Under the pieces are notes generated by a model. The model did no database searches. It saw nothing but the letters and a program-made list of their open reading frames with translations, and was not told the DNA's origin. Shown piece after piece: positions 33,223 through 45,239 of a stretch of DNA of 64,000 bases; position 1 is the first letter of the stretch; every line of letters starts with the position of its first letter. The stretch comes from Gautieria morchelliformis (lineage: Eukaryota; Basidiomycota; Agaricomycetes; Gomphales; Gomphaceae): contig WHVA01000091.1 of assembly GCA_015179125.1 (NCBI GenBank), positions 1-64,000 on the forward strand. The letters run 5' to 3'. The position numbers and the translations under genes were made by a program.

Positions 33223-33884
33223 GGTGAGTATGATGAGACTCTTAATCTGTGAAAACTAAGAGTTATTGGTAGTAGAATGAGTAATGAGTTAGATTCAGAC
33301 TTCTATTCGAAGTTGAATCGAGTGGAGTTGTAAAAGCAGAAATATAGAGAAGGCACAGTATGTGGGTTCTCTCCAGTGATAACTATGCAAAACTATGCGT
33401 CACAAAATACCAAGGTAATTCGAAAGGTGAGTTCTGATTGACTGAGGATTTTTGATGTACAAGCTGAGGTATTTATCCAGCTATGGGATGTGCTGCTGTG
33501 CGAGGAGCGGAGGAGTGACGTGTGGGTGGACTCGAACGACTGGACTCAGGGGGAATGGTGGTCCGGATGCAGCGGTAACTAAGAGGCTCGTCTATCGAAT
33601 GAGAGGGAATGTAGATAGTCATGTGTATCATAAATGTGGAGTGCAGTCAGAACAGATAGAAAGGAATATGGAAGGAATGCAAACGAGTGGCTAAACGTCT
33701 AGTCTCTCCATGGATCAGCACGCCTCGGGCTTGGGCTTCGTCTTGGATTGGGGTGGATCCACGGGTACTGGATCAGGATTGAGTCTGTGGGGTGATGGAG
33801 ATGTCAGGGTGTGTCATGTGGACATATGTGGGCTCGGATAGGTTCAGTTGTTGTGAGCGGGGATGTGTAGGCGACGTGGGGTAG
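33223..33884. other. Unassigned; possible LTR/leader of the gag fragment
   Basis: Lies upstream of the minus-strand gag start, where an LTR and leader would be expected, but no LTR ends or primer site could be fixed. Confidence 0.3.
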
Positions 33885-34374
33885 TGTCAGGGGACACCCT
33901 GTTTTCCATTTCCAGTTCCGACACCACACCCAGTTCCAACTCCATTTCCGACTCCGCTTCCGGTTCCGATTCCATCTCCGCCTCCACCTTCGGAAATGAT
34001 TCCGCTTCTGGGAGAACTTCCACCAATTCTGTTCGCCTTGCCAGTTCCACTCCAATTTCCGACTTCCACCCTCGGAACAGTGTTGGAAATCAAGCGACTC
34101 GCGTAATAGGTGGCATCAAGGGTCAATCAAGGGTCGGGGAGGTCAGGGAGGTGCAGGGTTGATGGCGGGTGCCAAGCGTTGTCCCTGGCTGCGCAGCGTA
34201 GTATAATACGGGCTCGCTGACATTGGGGGTCCTTAGACCTTTCTCTTTGGATTTCCCCTTGTCAGGTGAGAATCCCCTCTCTTGTATGCTCTGTTCATTT
34301 ATACATACTTTGGATTTCCCCTTGTCAGTTGTGTGGTAGTGTGATCTCCACAACTAGCCAGGGTTGCCCTTACA
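33885..34374 (-). mobile_element. Solo LTR, 490-bp family (copy C)
   Basis: Reverse orientation, 490 bp, perfect target duplication GGTAG (33880-33884, 34375-34379). Confidence 0.93.
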
Positions 34375-34452
34375 GGTAGCATATATGTGGAAATGGGATG
34401 TTTGGGCTGTGTTGTAGTGGTAGTGATGGGCTTACTAGCATCTTTTATGACA

Positions 34453-35078
34453 CGCATGAGGTATCGACTACCCAAGTGTCCTGAACACTTCTGCGAGGAA
34501 TTGTCTGTAAAACTAGAATGGTACACCACTGCGAAGTGGTGGATACTGGCAGTGGCCCATCAAGCTGTGCCAATGCTGTGTGTACCAAAGAAAAATGGTA
34601 CTCTACATACTGTCTTCAATCTGCGACAGCAGAACGAAAATACGGTGAAGGACATGATGCCCTTCCCGGACTCCTTGGCCATCAATGATATTGCCAAGGC
34701 ACTCCATTCGCTCTGAATAGAGATCAACCTTCTTTTTGGTTAAGAAGAGATGACTACTCTGTAGTCTGTTGAATAATATGCAGAGATGCTCCTCATGCTC
34801 TTGTATTGAGTGCAAGAATATAAATATGTCGTCCATGTATACATGGACAAAGCGACCTATGCGGTTGCCGAATATCAACGTCATAAGATGCTGAAACGTT
34901 GATGGGGCATTACAATCTCCCATCTGTATCACTTGGCTCCTAAACCTGCCAAGGATCGTCACAAAGGCTGTCTTTGGGACGTCTTCAGGATGGATACGGA
35001 TCTGCTTGCATGCCTCTGACATATCAAGCTTTGTGCTGTATTTACAGTGAGCGACATTGCTCCTGATGAGATCCTGTG
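34453..35078. pseudogene. Gypsy RT fragment split by an internal inversion
   Basis: 34453-34671 (+) encodes the RT start, MRYRLPKCPEHFCEELSVK to the PFPD motif. 34672-35078 encodes the directly following part on the minus strand (DLIRSNVAHCKYSTKLDMS, then VHVYMDDIFIF with the YMDD active site, then MECLGNIIDG). The two halves meet exactly at adjacent codons of RT, so one simple inversion explains the arrangement. The right end abuts the tandem array. Confidence 0.85.
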
Positions 35079-35111
35079 AACTACCTACAAATTTAAACAT
35101 GAATTTGAATT

Positions 35112-36110
35112 TCACAGTCGGTATCTACATCTACACGCAGAGTCACTTTTTACTGGCCGCGTATGCTTGTGCAATGCTCTGGAGCTGTGCATGGGGAATA
35201 TATGTGTTACTTTGAACCATCTTTTGTTCCACTCTCGTTTTAACCACTTTGATTTTGTAGCAGGCCCTGTCAAGCCTTGTGGTGGTGCAGCCTTAGCAAT
35301 GAAGATCAAAATATCAATGCTTGGACACAATCGTGAAACCGAAACACTTGCAGCCTTGGTATGCGCCTCAGCCCAGATGTGTACCTTGGTACCTTTTCTT
35401 AATAGAACTTCGTTACCCTGGTGTTTGTATTTCCACGGAGCTATGAGATAGGCATAGTTTAGGCTCTGTGCTCTGTTAATTGTTATTATCCAATGATTTA
35501 AACGAGAACTTACGTGGAACAAATCAGTGTGTTGCCGACCATCACGAGTGGGGCTAAGGTACTGGTGGGGGATCATCGAGGACTCGATTAGAAGCCCAGT
35601 GTCAGCATCAATCTCCATTCGGACCATGACCCCCACCCTATATGATGCATTTTGGGCGGTGAGGGGGGTATTAACGCCATAGAAAGAGATGTCGGAATCG
35701 GATCGTTTCATGGGTGAATAGTGAGTACGCACTGGAGCATTGAGACTCATCCGGCTTTGAACCTTCGCTTGTGTGTGCATTGGGAAATTTTCCCCGGCAT
35801 CCATGAGGAGGATAACGTCCTGATTCACCTGGTAATAATATCTTTTGAGTATCTGAGAAACTAGTCAAAGGGCGGTGTAGTTACATCGTAAGCAGGAGGA
35901 GGAGGTGGTGGTGGTGTCTTTGGGCGCGGGTTTGGCATGACGGGAGATAGAGGACCGGTGGTGTCTGGCCCGGCAGTCACCTCAAGTTTGACAGCGTACC
36001 TATATACATGAGTGATGGACTTTAGGAGCCATCTCACAATGACCACTGATTTCCCGATATACTCACCTTAGCACTGGTACATTCAAAGGCGGGCTCCCGA
36101 CGCGCTATAT
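35112..36110 (-). CDS. Unrecognised gene in tandem unit 1
   Basis: Minus-strand exons: RVGSPPLNVPVL (about 36071-36108), YAVKLEVTAGPDTTGPLSP...PPPPPPPAYD (about 35890-36001), DVILLMDAGENFPMH to TDLFH (to 35514), and, after a 48-nt GT-AG intron (35466-35513), YAYLIAPWKYK to a stop at 35112-35114. Splice sites are good and phases agree for the last introns. The first exon could not be joined in phase, so the start is unknown. The protein has a proline run and basic tail (EWNKRWFKV) and no domain I can name. Unit 2 has the same gene with a TAG and a 1-base deletion; unit 3 has it split by the mariner element. Confidence 0.5.
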
Positions 36111-36299
36111 GGAAAAGAAGGCTATATCCGGATACGGCGACTCACCATCAGTAAATAAGTGACTTCGGCCTGCTGTGACTCCTAAATGTCGACACGCCCC
36201 CAGCGCCATTGGCTACTGTGGAAAGATTGTTATCAGAAGCAGAAGTCATTAAGTATGCGGTTTCTGTCATGCAAACTTGACACATGCCTTTCCCGGTTA

Positions 36300-37400
36300 A
36301 TTCGGAGTATCACGGCTGCAGCGAGAAACCGACGATCTCTCACATGTATGTTGTCTCTATTCGATTCTAGCCTAACGTCTGACCAGACAACTGCTAGAGC
36401 GCGATCTCTTCAGGCCAGCTTCTGTCCCAGCCACTCCCCAGAACGCCCTTCTGACCCTCCCCCCAGCGTCCATGTCCCAGCTCCATCTCTCCATCCATTC
36501 CCTCCAGCACCCCGCCACGGTCTCCCCACACACCCGCTGGCCCCTCAAGCGTTTGCGCCCCCCGCGCGACGTTGTGAACTACATGTTCTTCTCTCCGCAG
36601 AGCTCACGGACAACACTCGTGCACCGCGCCGCAACACATCTGTAGCTTCCCACTCATCCCCCTGCAGCAGGACACCCCTTCCGATCTGCATCTCATAGTC
36701 TGCGGGAATGACATGGCCGTTCAATTCTTCGATCTCGCTGTCCACACCCCCGCGAGGGATGGCCAGCGTCTCCACGGATGTGGTGTCCTGCGCCTTGATA
36801 CCTGCACGAACCACGGTGAACCTCTTCCCCCAGTGCTCGCTATCTTCACCTCCTGATTCCTCTTCACCCTCCAGCGTCCATCTCCCCCGATGGCCCCACC
36901 TTCCTAGTTCCTCTGCGTAGGCGACGCCCCTTGCGCTTCCGCATCCCCGGCGCGTCCCTCGCTTGCGAGCCCCTGCAACCTACACCTTCCCTATGCCGCG
37001 ACACCAAGCTGGGAGGCCCGTCTTGCCTTGGCACACCACCCGCCCTTATGTCACCGCACCCCACTCGCATATCCCCCGACACCACACGTTTCCCGCCACC
37101 CATCGGCTTATGCCCCCGCACGCGTGCTTCTCCACCGCCTGGACTTCCGACAGCCTTAAATTCACTGTTGCCGCACAGGAAGGCGCCCTGGCCATATGGG
37201 GCGTGCGCAGCAGCGTGCCCGTGTGGGTCTTCTGGGCGGGGCTGCGCGGCCCCAGCGGCTCCCGGGGTAGGATGCGAAGGCGAGCCGCACCTGCGGGCTG
37301 GGGCACAAACGCGTGGGCTATTCACGACCGAACTCACGTATTCACTTTCGTGAAACGCCCTATTAACAAGAGAAAGGAGTTCCATAAAATCAACATTGCG
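36300..37400 (+). pseudogene. WD40-like gene remnant, unit 1
   Basis: Two WD-repeat-like pieces are visible: VCGNDMAVQFFDLAV (about 36700-36745) and FSTAWTSDSLKFTVAAQ followed by EGALAIWGVRSSVPV (about 37130-37235). Between them lie a TGA at 36854 and frame changes, and the GC-rich Pro/Ser-coding sequence upstream lacks a clear start. The arrangement recalls fungal WD40 proteins of the DUF2415 type, but that is inference. It reads as decayed; unit 2 carries the same damage at 41950-43010. Confidence 0.45.
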
Positions 37401-37770
37401 AGAAATTGCGGAAGGTGGGGTACAAGGACTAGCTGAGAGCGAGATCTTACCCGTTTGTTACGTGGCAATGCGCTTTGATTGAGCCCCTCCTCGTACGTTG
37501 TGAACTCGATCGCTGGGATGATCAAAGCTGCAGTTCCTTGTCTTCCTTCCTCCATGGCTTCGTTTCTACCTGTATCCTTGATTCGTGATCTGAAGTCGGT
37601 ACACAAGGCAAAATCGAAATCTGTGCGATGGGCAGCAAAGAAGCGAGCAATGTTTCTCCAAGTCTTGAATTATCGTTCGAATACATTTTGAACTAAGTGC
37701 GCATCGAAGTATTCTTCGAGATTTGGTGTTCCAAGGTAGTCCAGCTTGCAAATTATTTTTTTAAATTTCT
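37400..37770 (-). pseudogene. Unrecognised exon pair, unit 1
   Basis: Minus-strand reading (about 37740-37570): DYLGTPNLEEYFDAHLVQNV, then FER and a TAA; further on in the same frame DFDFALCTDFRS. After a short gap it reads RNEAMEEGRQGTAALIIPAI, then EFTTYEEGLNQSALPRNKR. Conserved in unit 2 (43040-43392) and in the fragment at 23170-23470, all with damage. It could be the start of a further kinase-segment gene. Family unknown. Confidence 0.4.
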
Positions 37771-37983
37771 CAGGAGTGCCGCCTGTCATGGACAGCTGTA
37801 GATTTCCTCACCTATAGGGCTATTCTCCTCCACAATTTACTTATACATTAGGCCTTGTCTGGCCGAATCTCCCAAAGGATGGGTTGCTCTCCCAATGGCC
37901 ACGCTCGGCCCCTGGCGCTCGCCTGTGCATGTTTACGTTCATCTGCGCTGCACTACAGCTGAGGGTACCGTGTCTGCTACATG

Positions 37984-39567
37984 TTAATTAGGTGAAATGG
38001 TTTTTGGCAACCGCACCCGTGTATCTCCCTTCTGCCAAAACCTAATAATTCGTCTAACCCATTGCACCAACTTGTAGCCCCATTCATAATCACAGATTCG
38101 GCAATCACAGATTCGGCGAAGAAGTCTGATCTGAAATGTCGGTTTCGGCTCCCGGAAATTATCCCAATCCTTGATAAATGTGTCCGGCAGACCTGCCCAA
38201 CGATCATATTTGTCATATGGAGGGTGGCCGGGGTTCCAAGGTGGCGCAGGAAACTGCAGCTGCTCTAGCGTCAACTCGGAGGCGAAGCTTTCCAGGAACT
38301 CGAGGGCTTGACTAGCTGTAAATCGGCGACTGATATCACGCGTCGTCATTCGATCCATAAGCGGCGCAAACATTGGAACAATGCGGGTAAAATGCTGTTG
38401 CAGAGCACCTGGATTAGTCACTTCACCTCGGACTGCACCGCAGAGAATGGAAACGGACTTGAAAACATTCGCAGAAGAGAACGCCAAGGCACCCTACATC
38501 AAACGCGAACGGGTCATAATCGAGTTCGCCCTGCTTGGTATCGTGAGGTTGGCTTTGTCCACCAATCCAAGACAGGTGACTGGGAAGCCGACATTCTTCA
38601 CGTGTCGCAGTGGGTGGGAATATCATGGAGATGTCGAAGTCCATGATGGCATACACTAAGCGGCCATCACGTCGGAGTTTTCTTCGCAAGTCGTTCGAAG
38701 GGTTATCGGTGAAAGCCCCAAAATGATTGACTAGAATGTTGCCGGACTTGATATCCTGCATAAGACACTTAGACGAGACAGTCCGGACCGTGCAAGGAAA
38801 GAAACAGGCTGACGCGGTGGACAATATGATGTTTGTGCAAGAAGCTCAAGCCCTGTTGAAGTCGATGGCATATGAAAAAGGGAATCAAGCGGTCAGTAGT
38901 AGTATTACCTTAAGCCAGTATCGCATATAGTTGATGGCTTCACCGATGGTCGAGAACCAGGGGTGAAATGCGTCCTCACCCCACCTTGGATGGAATGAAT
39001 GAGTAAATGGTGGGTCACGGAACAAGAAGTATACTGTACCTAGGCATAACCACAATGGAATGATCTCCGAAATCCAAGAGGTCTAAATGGGGTAAAACAC
39101 CCTCGAACCTTTCCAGAGACAGGCCGACAGATTGCTCAATCAAGAATTGCAAAATTTTATACTCATCGGAGCTCTTCTTGGTCAACCTCAAGGCAACATG
39201 ACGCTCCAATGAATCTTGGGCGAAGCCGATGCGTTCCTTGAATCCAATGAGCATTGAGGGGACGTCGGAAAACGAATAGACGCACCGAGATACAATCAGC
39301 ACTTAGAGGCGGCACGGGTAGACCCTCTGGGTCACCCCCAGATTTTGAAAAAGGATGCTCCACGTCAGAAACGGACACATTGTTTAGCTTCGGAGCCCAG
39401 TGTGTCACGTGGCCGAGGTAACTGTTCCTCCAGTGATAGCGATACTCGAAGAGCGTGTATCCTCGCTCAGCCAGCCAGGAGTTGGTGGAGTCCCAAAATG
39501 CGAGCCATGTATAGCGGGTGACATCGCGGTCGTCGCAATCGAAATCAACCTGTGGGTGTTGAGGCAT
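37984..39567 (-). CDS. Basidiomycete protein-kinase-like gene, unit 1 (six exons, 433 aa)
   Basis: Exons 39286-39567, 39040-39236, 38909-38984, 38814-38852, 38459-38755 and 37984-38394 join through five GT-AG introns of 49, 55, 56, 58 and 64 nt into one frame with no stop. The kinase catalytic loop is rebuilt across an intron: ...HHIVHR (residues to 198) joined to DIKSGNILVN gives HRDIKSGN. DFG is DFD (237-239), as in the relic at 9492. The usual beta-3 lysine position reads VALR, so phosphotransfer activity is uncertain. The later block GELDYDPFAFDVGCLG resembles the F-helix region. It belongs to the expanded kinase-like family of Agaricomycetes. The precise conservation of splice sites suggests it is, or recently was, a working gene. 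Confidence 0.8.
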
Positions 39568-39619
39568 CCTACTACTTAGACACTGCAACACCGCAACAGA
39601 ACGCCAGTACAACGGAGAA

Positions 39620-40189
39620 CTAGCAGGTGAGTCAGCGGCTCGCGTGCCGATTCAAGACCCGACACAGTCGCTCACATCTATTTCTGGATGGACGATTTGG
39701 CAACTAATACACCATTGTCGGTGGCAAATATTTTTGAAATGTTTGTCAGAGGATATTGGGGGAGAGTGGCGTGTAGCTCACCGAGATCACGCAGCTAGGT
39801 CTGTCAAAGAAACCTCCGCGAATCAATTTAGGCCTAAAAAACCTTGAACATTTCATCGAGTTTGGTAGAAGTATTTTATGAATCTCCGCATTTCAGATCC
39901 AATCTTTTCAGTGCCTGCTTTTCCCGCATGGTGATCACAAACGATTTGCCATTGCTGGAGGTCCTTGCTCAACATGACAGGCCACAAGGCAAGGTCGGGT
40001 TTGGATCGCGGGAAGTCTTTTTGGTCGAGCATGTAGTTCAACGACATCGCCCGGCATACGACATGAGTTAGAGAGGAATATGGGAAGACAAGAACATACT
40101 CCTTGAATTTCTCCAATGTGGGGTTCTTTTCCTCCCATTCAAGAAGCCTTTTGTCAACAAGGTCTCCCAAGTATCCTTGGCGTCGCTGA
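39620..40189 (-). other. Spacer with one unrecognised exon, unit 1
   Basis: A minus-strand piece, MGDLVDKRLLEWEEKNPTLE then KFKE (from 40170), ends at a GTATGT donor. The same piece is in unit 2 (from 45580). No family recognised. Confidence 0.35.
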
Positions 40190-40698
40190 CTCGGAGCACG
40201 CTACAGGCCGGCTCTCAGGGGCGGCTCGTCGTCGACAGCGTGGTCAACATCGGGCCACACTACGCGCGCACGCTGCACGAGTGGCGCCGCTTCCCCCTGG
40301 AGCGCCCCAGCAGCGTCACCGTGCCCGCGCTGATGAAAGAGTATCTGGACACCATGGGGGCGAAAGAGGGCAGAAGGAAATAGAAGTGTTCAAGCGCAAG
40401 TGGATTTGTGAGTGCCATTACTCGGCTGCGTCTATCGTACGAGGTTTTTAATCGCGTATGCGCTGTTGTAGACTACTAGTGAGTTTTCTAGGTTTACCCT
40501 CTTAGTGTGTGCTCAGGCAGTCCCGAAGTTGTTATTGTGGAGTTGGGTTTACGACGCGCACGCTGGGCGGTGAGTCATTGGATATCTGCATAGTGTATGC
40601 TGTGCATGGATTTACCGCATACATTCGCTTTCTAGACCATATCGTCACCTTCACACGAGAAGGGAACACGGCGTATGGGTGTAACGTATATGACTAGA
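40190..40698 (+). pseudogene. Cyclopropane-fatty-acyl-phospholipid synthase-like 3' fragment (unit 1)
   Basis: Exon with NIGPHYARTLHEWRR and EIEVFKRKWI before a GTGAGT donor (about 40409), middle exon CYCGVGFTTRTLGG, last exon DHIVTFTREGNTAYGC to the TAG at 40695-40697. The middle and last exons match the relic at 7600. The Tyr/Phe-rich end expected of the family and all upstream SAM-binding sequence are absent. A 1-base change near 40360 shifts the frame. A 3' gene end carried along with the unit. Confidence 0.55.
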
Positions 40699-40762
40699 GG
40701 GGCGAGGACGGTTATCTTCACTCTGGGCGAACTACCTACAAATTTAAACATGAATTTGAATG

Positions 40763-41700
40763 TCACAGTCGGTATCTACATCTACACGCAGAGTCACTTT
40801 TTACTGGCCGCGTATGCTTGTGAAATGCTCTGGAGCTGTGCATGGGGAATATATGTGTTACTTTGAACCATCTTTTGTTCCACTCTCGTTTTAACCACTT
40901 TGATTCTGTAGCAGGCCCTGTCAAGCCTTGTGGTGGTGCTGCCCTAGCAATGAAGATCAAAATATCAATGCTTGGACACAATCGTGAAACCGAAGCACTT
41001 GCAGCCTTGGTCTGCGCCTCATCACAGATCTGTACCTTGGTACCGTTTCTTAATAGAATTTCGTTACCCTGGCGTTTATACTTCCAGGGAGCTATCAGAT
41101 AGGCGTAATCTTCTTTCTGTGCTCTGTTAATTGTTATTATCCAATGACGTAAACGGGAACTTACACGGAACAAAGCAGTGTGTTGCCGACCCTCACGAGT
41201 GCGGCTAAGGTATTGATGGGGATAATCGATGACTCGATTACAGGCCCAGGCTCAGCATCAACCTCCATCCGGACCATCACCCCCACCCTATACGATGCGT
41301 TTTGCGCTGTGAGGGGGGTATTAACGCCCTAGACAGAGATGTCGGAATCGGATCGTTTCATGGGTGAATAGTGAGTACGCACTGGAGCATTGAGACTCAT
41401 CCGGCTTTGAACCTTCGCTTGTGTGTGCATTGGGAAATTTTCCCCGGCATCCATGAGGAGGATAACGTCCTGATTCACCTGGTAATAATATCTTTTGAGT
41501 ATCTCAGAAACTAGTCAAAGGGCGGTGTAGTTACATCGTAAGCAGGAGGAGGTGGTGGTGGTGTCTTTGGGCGCGGGTTTGGCATGACGGGAGATAGAGG
41601 ACCGGTGGTGTCTGGCCCGGCAGTCGCCTCAAGTTTGACAGCGTAATTATATACATGAGTGATGGACTTTAGGAGTCTTGTCACAATGACTACTGATTTC
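40763..41700 (-). pseudogene. Unrecognised gene, unit 2 copy, broken
   Basis: Same gene as 35112-36110. The last exon is open to 40763. Upstream it has a TAG in place of a lysine/glutamate-type codon near 41330 and one C missing in the CCCCC run near 41222, so this copy is a pseudogene. The 48-nt intron is preserved. Confidence 0.65.
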
Positions 41701-41949
41701 CCGATATACTCACCTTAGCACTGGTACATTCAAAGGCGGGCTCCCGACGCGCTATATGGAAAAGAAGGCTATATCCGGATACGGCGACTCACCATCAGTA
41801 AATAAGTGACTTCGGCCTGCTGTGACTCCTAAATGTCGACACGCCCCCAGCGCGATTGGCTACTGTGGAAAGATTGTTATCAGAAGCAGAAGTCATTAAG
41901 TATGCGGTTTCTGTCATGCAAAGACACGTGCCTTTCCCTGTTAATTTCG

Positions 41950-43010
41950 AGTATCACGGCTGCAGCGAGAAACCGACGGCCCCTCACATGTATGTTGTCT
42001 CTATTCGATTCTAGTCTAACGTCTGACCAGACAACTGCTCGAGCGCGATCTCCTCAGGCCAGCTACTGTCCCAGCCACTCCCCATATTCTGGGCCCAGAA
42101 CGCCCCTCTGACCCTCCCCCCAGCGTCCATGTCCCAGCTCCATCCCTCCATCCATTCCCTCCAGCACCCCGCCACGGTCGCCCCACACACCCGCCTCAAG
42201 CCCCTCTGGCCCCACCTCAAGCGTTTGCGCCCCCAGCGCGACGTTGTGAACTACATGTTCTTCTCTCCGCAGAGCTCACGGATAACACTCGTGCATCGCG
42301 CCGCAAAACATCTGTAGCTGCCCACTCATCCCCCCGCACAGGACACCCCTTCCGACCTGCGTCTCATAGTCTGCGGGAATGACATGGCCGTTCAATTCTT
42401 CGATCTCGCTGTCCACACCCCCGCGAGGGATCGCCAGCGTCTCCACGGATGTGGTGTCCTGCGCCTTGATACCTGCATGAACCACGGTGAACCTCTTCCC
42501 CCAGTGGCCGCTATCTTCACCTCCTGATTCCTCTTCACCCTCCAGCGTCCATCTCCCCCGATGGCCCCACCTTCCTCTGCATAGGCGACACCCCTCGCGC
42601 TTCCGCATCATCCCCGGCGCGTCCCTCGCTTGCGAGCCCCTCGCAACCTACACCTTCCCTATGCCGCGACACCAAGCTGGGAGGCTCGTCTTGCCTTGGC
42701 ACACCACCCGTCCTTATGTCACCGCCATCCTACTCGCATATCCCCCGACCACACACGTTTCCCGCCACCCATCGGCTCATGCCCCCGCACGCGTGCTTCT
42801 CCACCGCCTGGACTTCCGACAGCCTTAAATTCACTGTTGCCGCACAGGAAGGCGCCCTGGCCATAGTGCGCAGCAGCGTGCCCGTGTGGGTCTTCTGGGC
42901 GGGGCTGCGGGGCCCAAGGCGAGCCGCACCTGCGGGCTGGGGCACAAACGTGTGGGCTATTCACGACCGAACTCACGTATTCACTTTCGTGAAACGCCCT
43001 ATTAACAGGA
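41950..43010 (+). pseudogene. WD40-like gene remnant, unit 2
   Basis: Carries VCGNDMAVQFFDLAV near 42370 and the FSTAWTSDSLKFTVAAQ block near 42800, with the same intervening stop as unit 1 and extra small deletions. Confidence 0.45.
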
Positions 43011-43039
43011 GAAAGGAGTTCCTTCAAATCAACATTGTG

Positions 43040-43400
43040 AGAAATTGCGGAAGGTGGGGTACAAGGACTAGCTGAGAGCGAGATCTTACCCGTTTGTTAC
43101 GTGGCAATGCGCTTTGATTGAGCCCCTCCTCGTACGTTGTGAATTCAATCGCTGGGATGATCAAAGCTGCGGTTCCTTGGGTTCCTTCCTCCATGGCTTC
43201 GTTTCTATCACTGTATCCTGGATTCGTGATCTGAGGTCGGTACACAAGGCAAAATCGAAATCTGTGTGATGCGCAGCAAAGAAGCGAGCAATGTTTCTCC
43301 AAGTCTTGAATTATCGTTCGAATACATTTCGAACTAAGTGCGCATCGAATTATTCTTCGAGATTTGATGTTCCAAGGTAGTCCAGCTTGCAAATTATTTT
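43040..43400 (-). pseudogene. Unrecognised exon pair, unit 2
   Basis: Copy of 37400-37770 with the same in-frame stop and further substitutions. Confidence 0.4.
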
Positions 43401-43624
43401 GTTAAATTTCTCAGGAGTGCCGCCTGTCATGGACTGCTGTAGATTTCCTCACCTATAGGGCTATTCTCCTCCACAATTTACTTATACATTAGGCCTTGTC
43501 TGGCCGAATCTCCCAAAGGATGGGTTGCTCTCCCAATGGCCACGCTCCGCCCCTGGCGCTCGCCTGTGCATGTTTGCGTTCATCTGCGCTGCACTACAGC
43601 TGAGGGTACTGTGTCTGCTACATG

Positions 43625-45208
43625 TTAATTAGGTGAAATGGTTTTTGGCAACCGCACCCGTGTATCTCCCTTCTGCCAAAACCTAATAATTCGTCTAACC
43701 CATTGCACCAACTTGTAGCCCCATTCATAATCACAGATTCGGCAATCACAGATTCGGCGAAGAAGTCTGATCTGAAATGTCGGTTTCGGCTCCCGGAAAT
43801 TATCCCAATCCTTGATAAATGTGTCCGGCAGACCTGCCCAACGATCATATTTGTCATATGGAGGGAGGGTGGGGTTCCAAGGTGGCGCAGGAAACTCCAG
43901 TTGCTCTAGCGTCAACTCGGAGGCGAAGCTTTCCAGGAACTCGAGGGCTTGACTAGCTGTAAATCGGCGACTGATATCACGCGTCGTCATTCGATCCATA
44001 AGCGGCGCAAACATTGGAACAATGCGGGTAAAATGCTGGTGCAGAGCACCTGGATTAGTCACTTCACCTCGGATTGCACCGCAGAAAATGGAAACGGACT
44101 TGAAAACATTCGCAGAAGAGAACGCCAAAGCACCCTACATCAAACGCGAACGGGTCATAATCGAGTTCGCCCTGCCTGGTGTCGTGAGGTTGGCTTTGTC
44201 CACCAATCCAAGACAGGTGACTGGGAAGCCGACATTCTTCACGTGTCGCAGTGGGTGGGAATATCATGGAGATGTCGAAGTCCATGATGGCATACACTAA
44301 GCGGCCATCACGTCGGAGTTTTCTTCGCAAGTCGTTCGAAGAGTTATCGGCGAAAGCCCCAAAATGATTGACTAGAATGTTGCCGGACTTGATATCCTGC
44401 ATAAGACACTTAGACGAGACAGTTCGGACCGTGCAAGGAAAGAAACAGGCTGACGCGGTGGACAATATGATGTTTATGCAAGAAGCTCAAGCCCTGTTGA
44501 AGTCGATGGCATATGAAAAAGGGAATCAAGCGGTCAGTAGTAGTATTACCTTAAGCCAGTATCGCATATAGTCGATGGCTTCACCGATGGTCGAGAACCA
44601 GGGGTGAAATGCCTCCTCACCCCACCTAGGATGGAATGAATGAGTAAATGATGGGTCACGGAACAAGAAGTATACTGTACCTAGGCATAACCACAATGGA
44701 ATGATCTCCGAAATCCAAGAGGTCTAAATGGGGTAAAACACCCTCGAACCTTTCCAGAGACAGGCCGATAGACTGCTCAATCAAGAATTGCAAAATTTTA
44801 TACTCATCGGAGCTCTTCTTGGTCAACCTCAAGGCAACATGACGCCCCAATGAATCTTGGGCGAAGCCGATGCGTTCCTTGAATCCAATGAGCCTTGAGG
44901 GGACATTGGAAAACGAATAGACGCACCGCGATACAATCAGCACTTAGAGGCGGCACGGGTAGACCCTCTGGGTCACCCCCAGTTTTTGAAAAAGGATGCT
45001 CCACGTCAGAAACGGACACATTGTTTAGTTTCGGAACCCAGTGTGTCACGTGGCCGAGGTAACTGTCCCCCCAGTGATGGCGATACTCGAAGAGCGTGTA
45101 TCCTCGCTCAGCCAGCCAGGAGCTGGTGGAGTACCAAAATGCGAACCATGTATAGCGGGTGACATCGCGGTCGTCGCAATCGAAATCAACCTGCGGGTGC
45201 TGAGGCAT
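43625..45208 (-). CDS. Basidiomycete protein-kinase-like gene, unit 2 (six exons, 433 aa)
   Basis: Exons 44927-45208, 44681-44877, 44550-44625, 44455-44493, 44100-44396 and 43625-44035, all with the same lengths as in unit 1. All five introns keep GT...AG; two acceptors have changed but remain valid (CTAG and CCAG). The frame is open throughout. Differences from unit 1 are scattered substitutions (for example MEIGW-type surface changes such as R-to-H at the HHWGD segment), and HRDIKSGN and DFD are unchanged. Same function caveats as unit 1. Confidence 0.8.
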
Positions 45209-45239
45209 TGTAGTACTTAGACACCGCAACAGAACGCCA

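Larger units (their letters stand above)
35079..40728. repeat. Tandem unit 1 (5.65 kb)
   Basis: Begins GAACTAC(C/A)TACAAATTTAAA, the same as unit 2 at 40729 and unit 3 at 46151, and ends in the cyclopropane-synthase-like fragment. Mostly >95% identical to unit 2 by eye. Unit 2 lacks small blocks, for example at 37215-37300 and 39840-39960 of unit 1. Confidence 0.9.

Noticed and set aside
36111..36210. First exon (MALGACRHLGV...) of the unrecognised unit gene
   Set aside because: It has a GTGAGT donor, but no phase joins it to the next exons without a stop.
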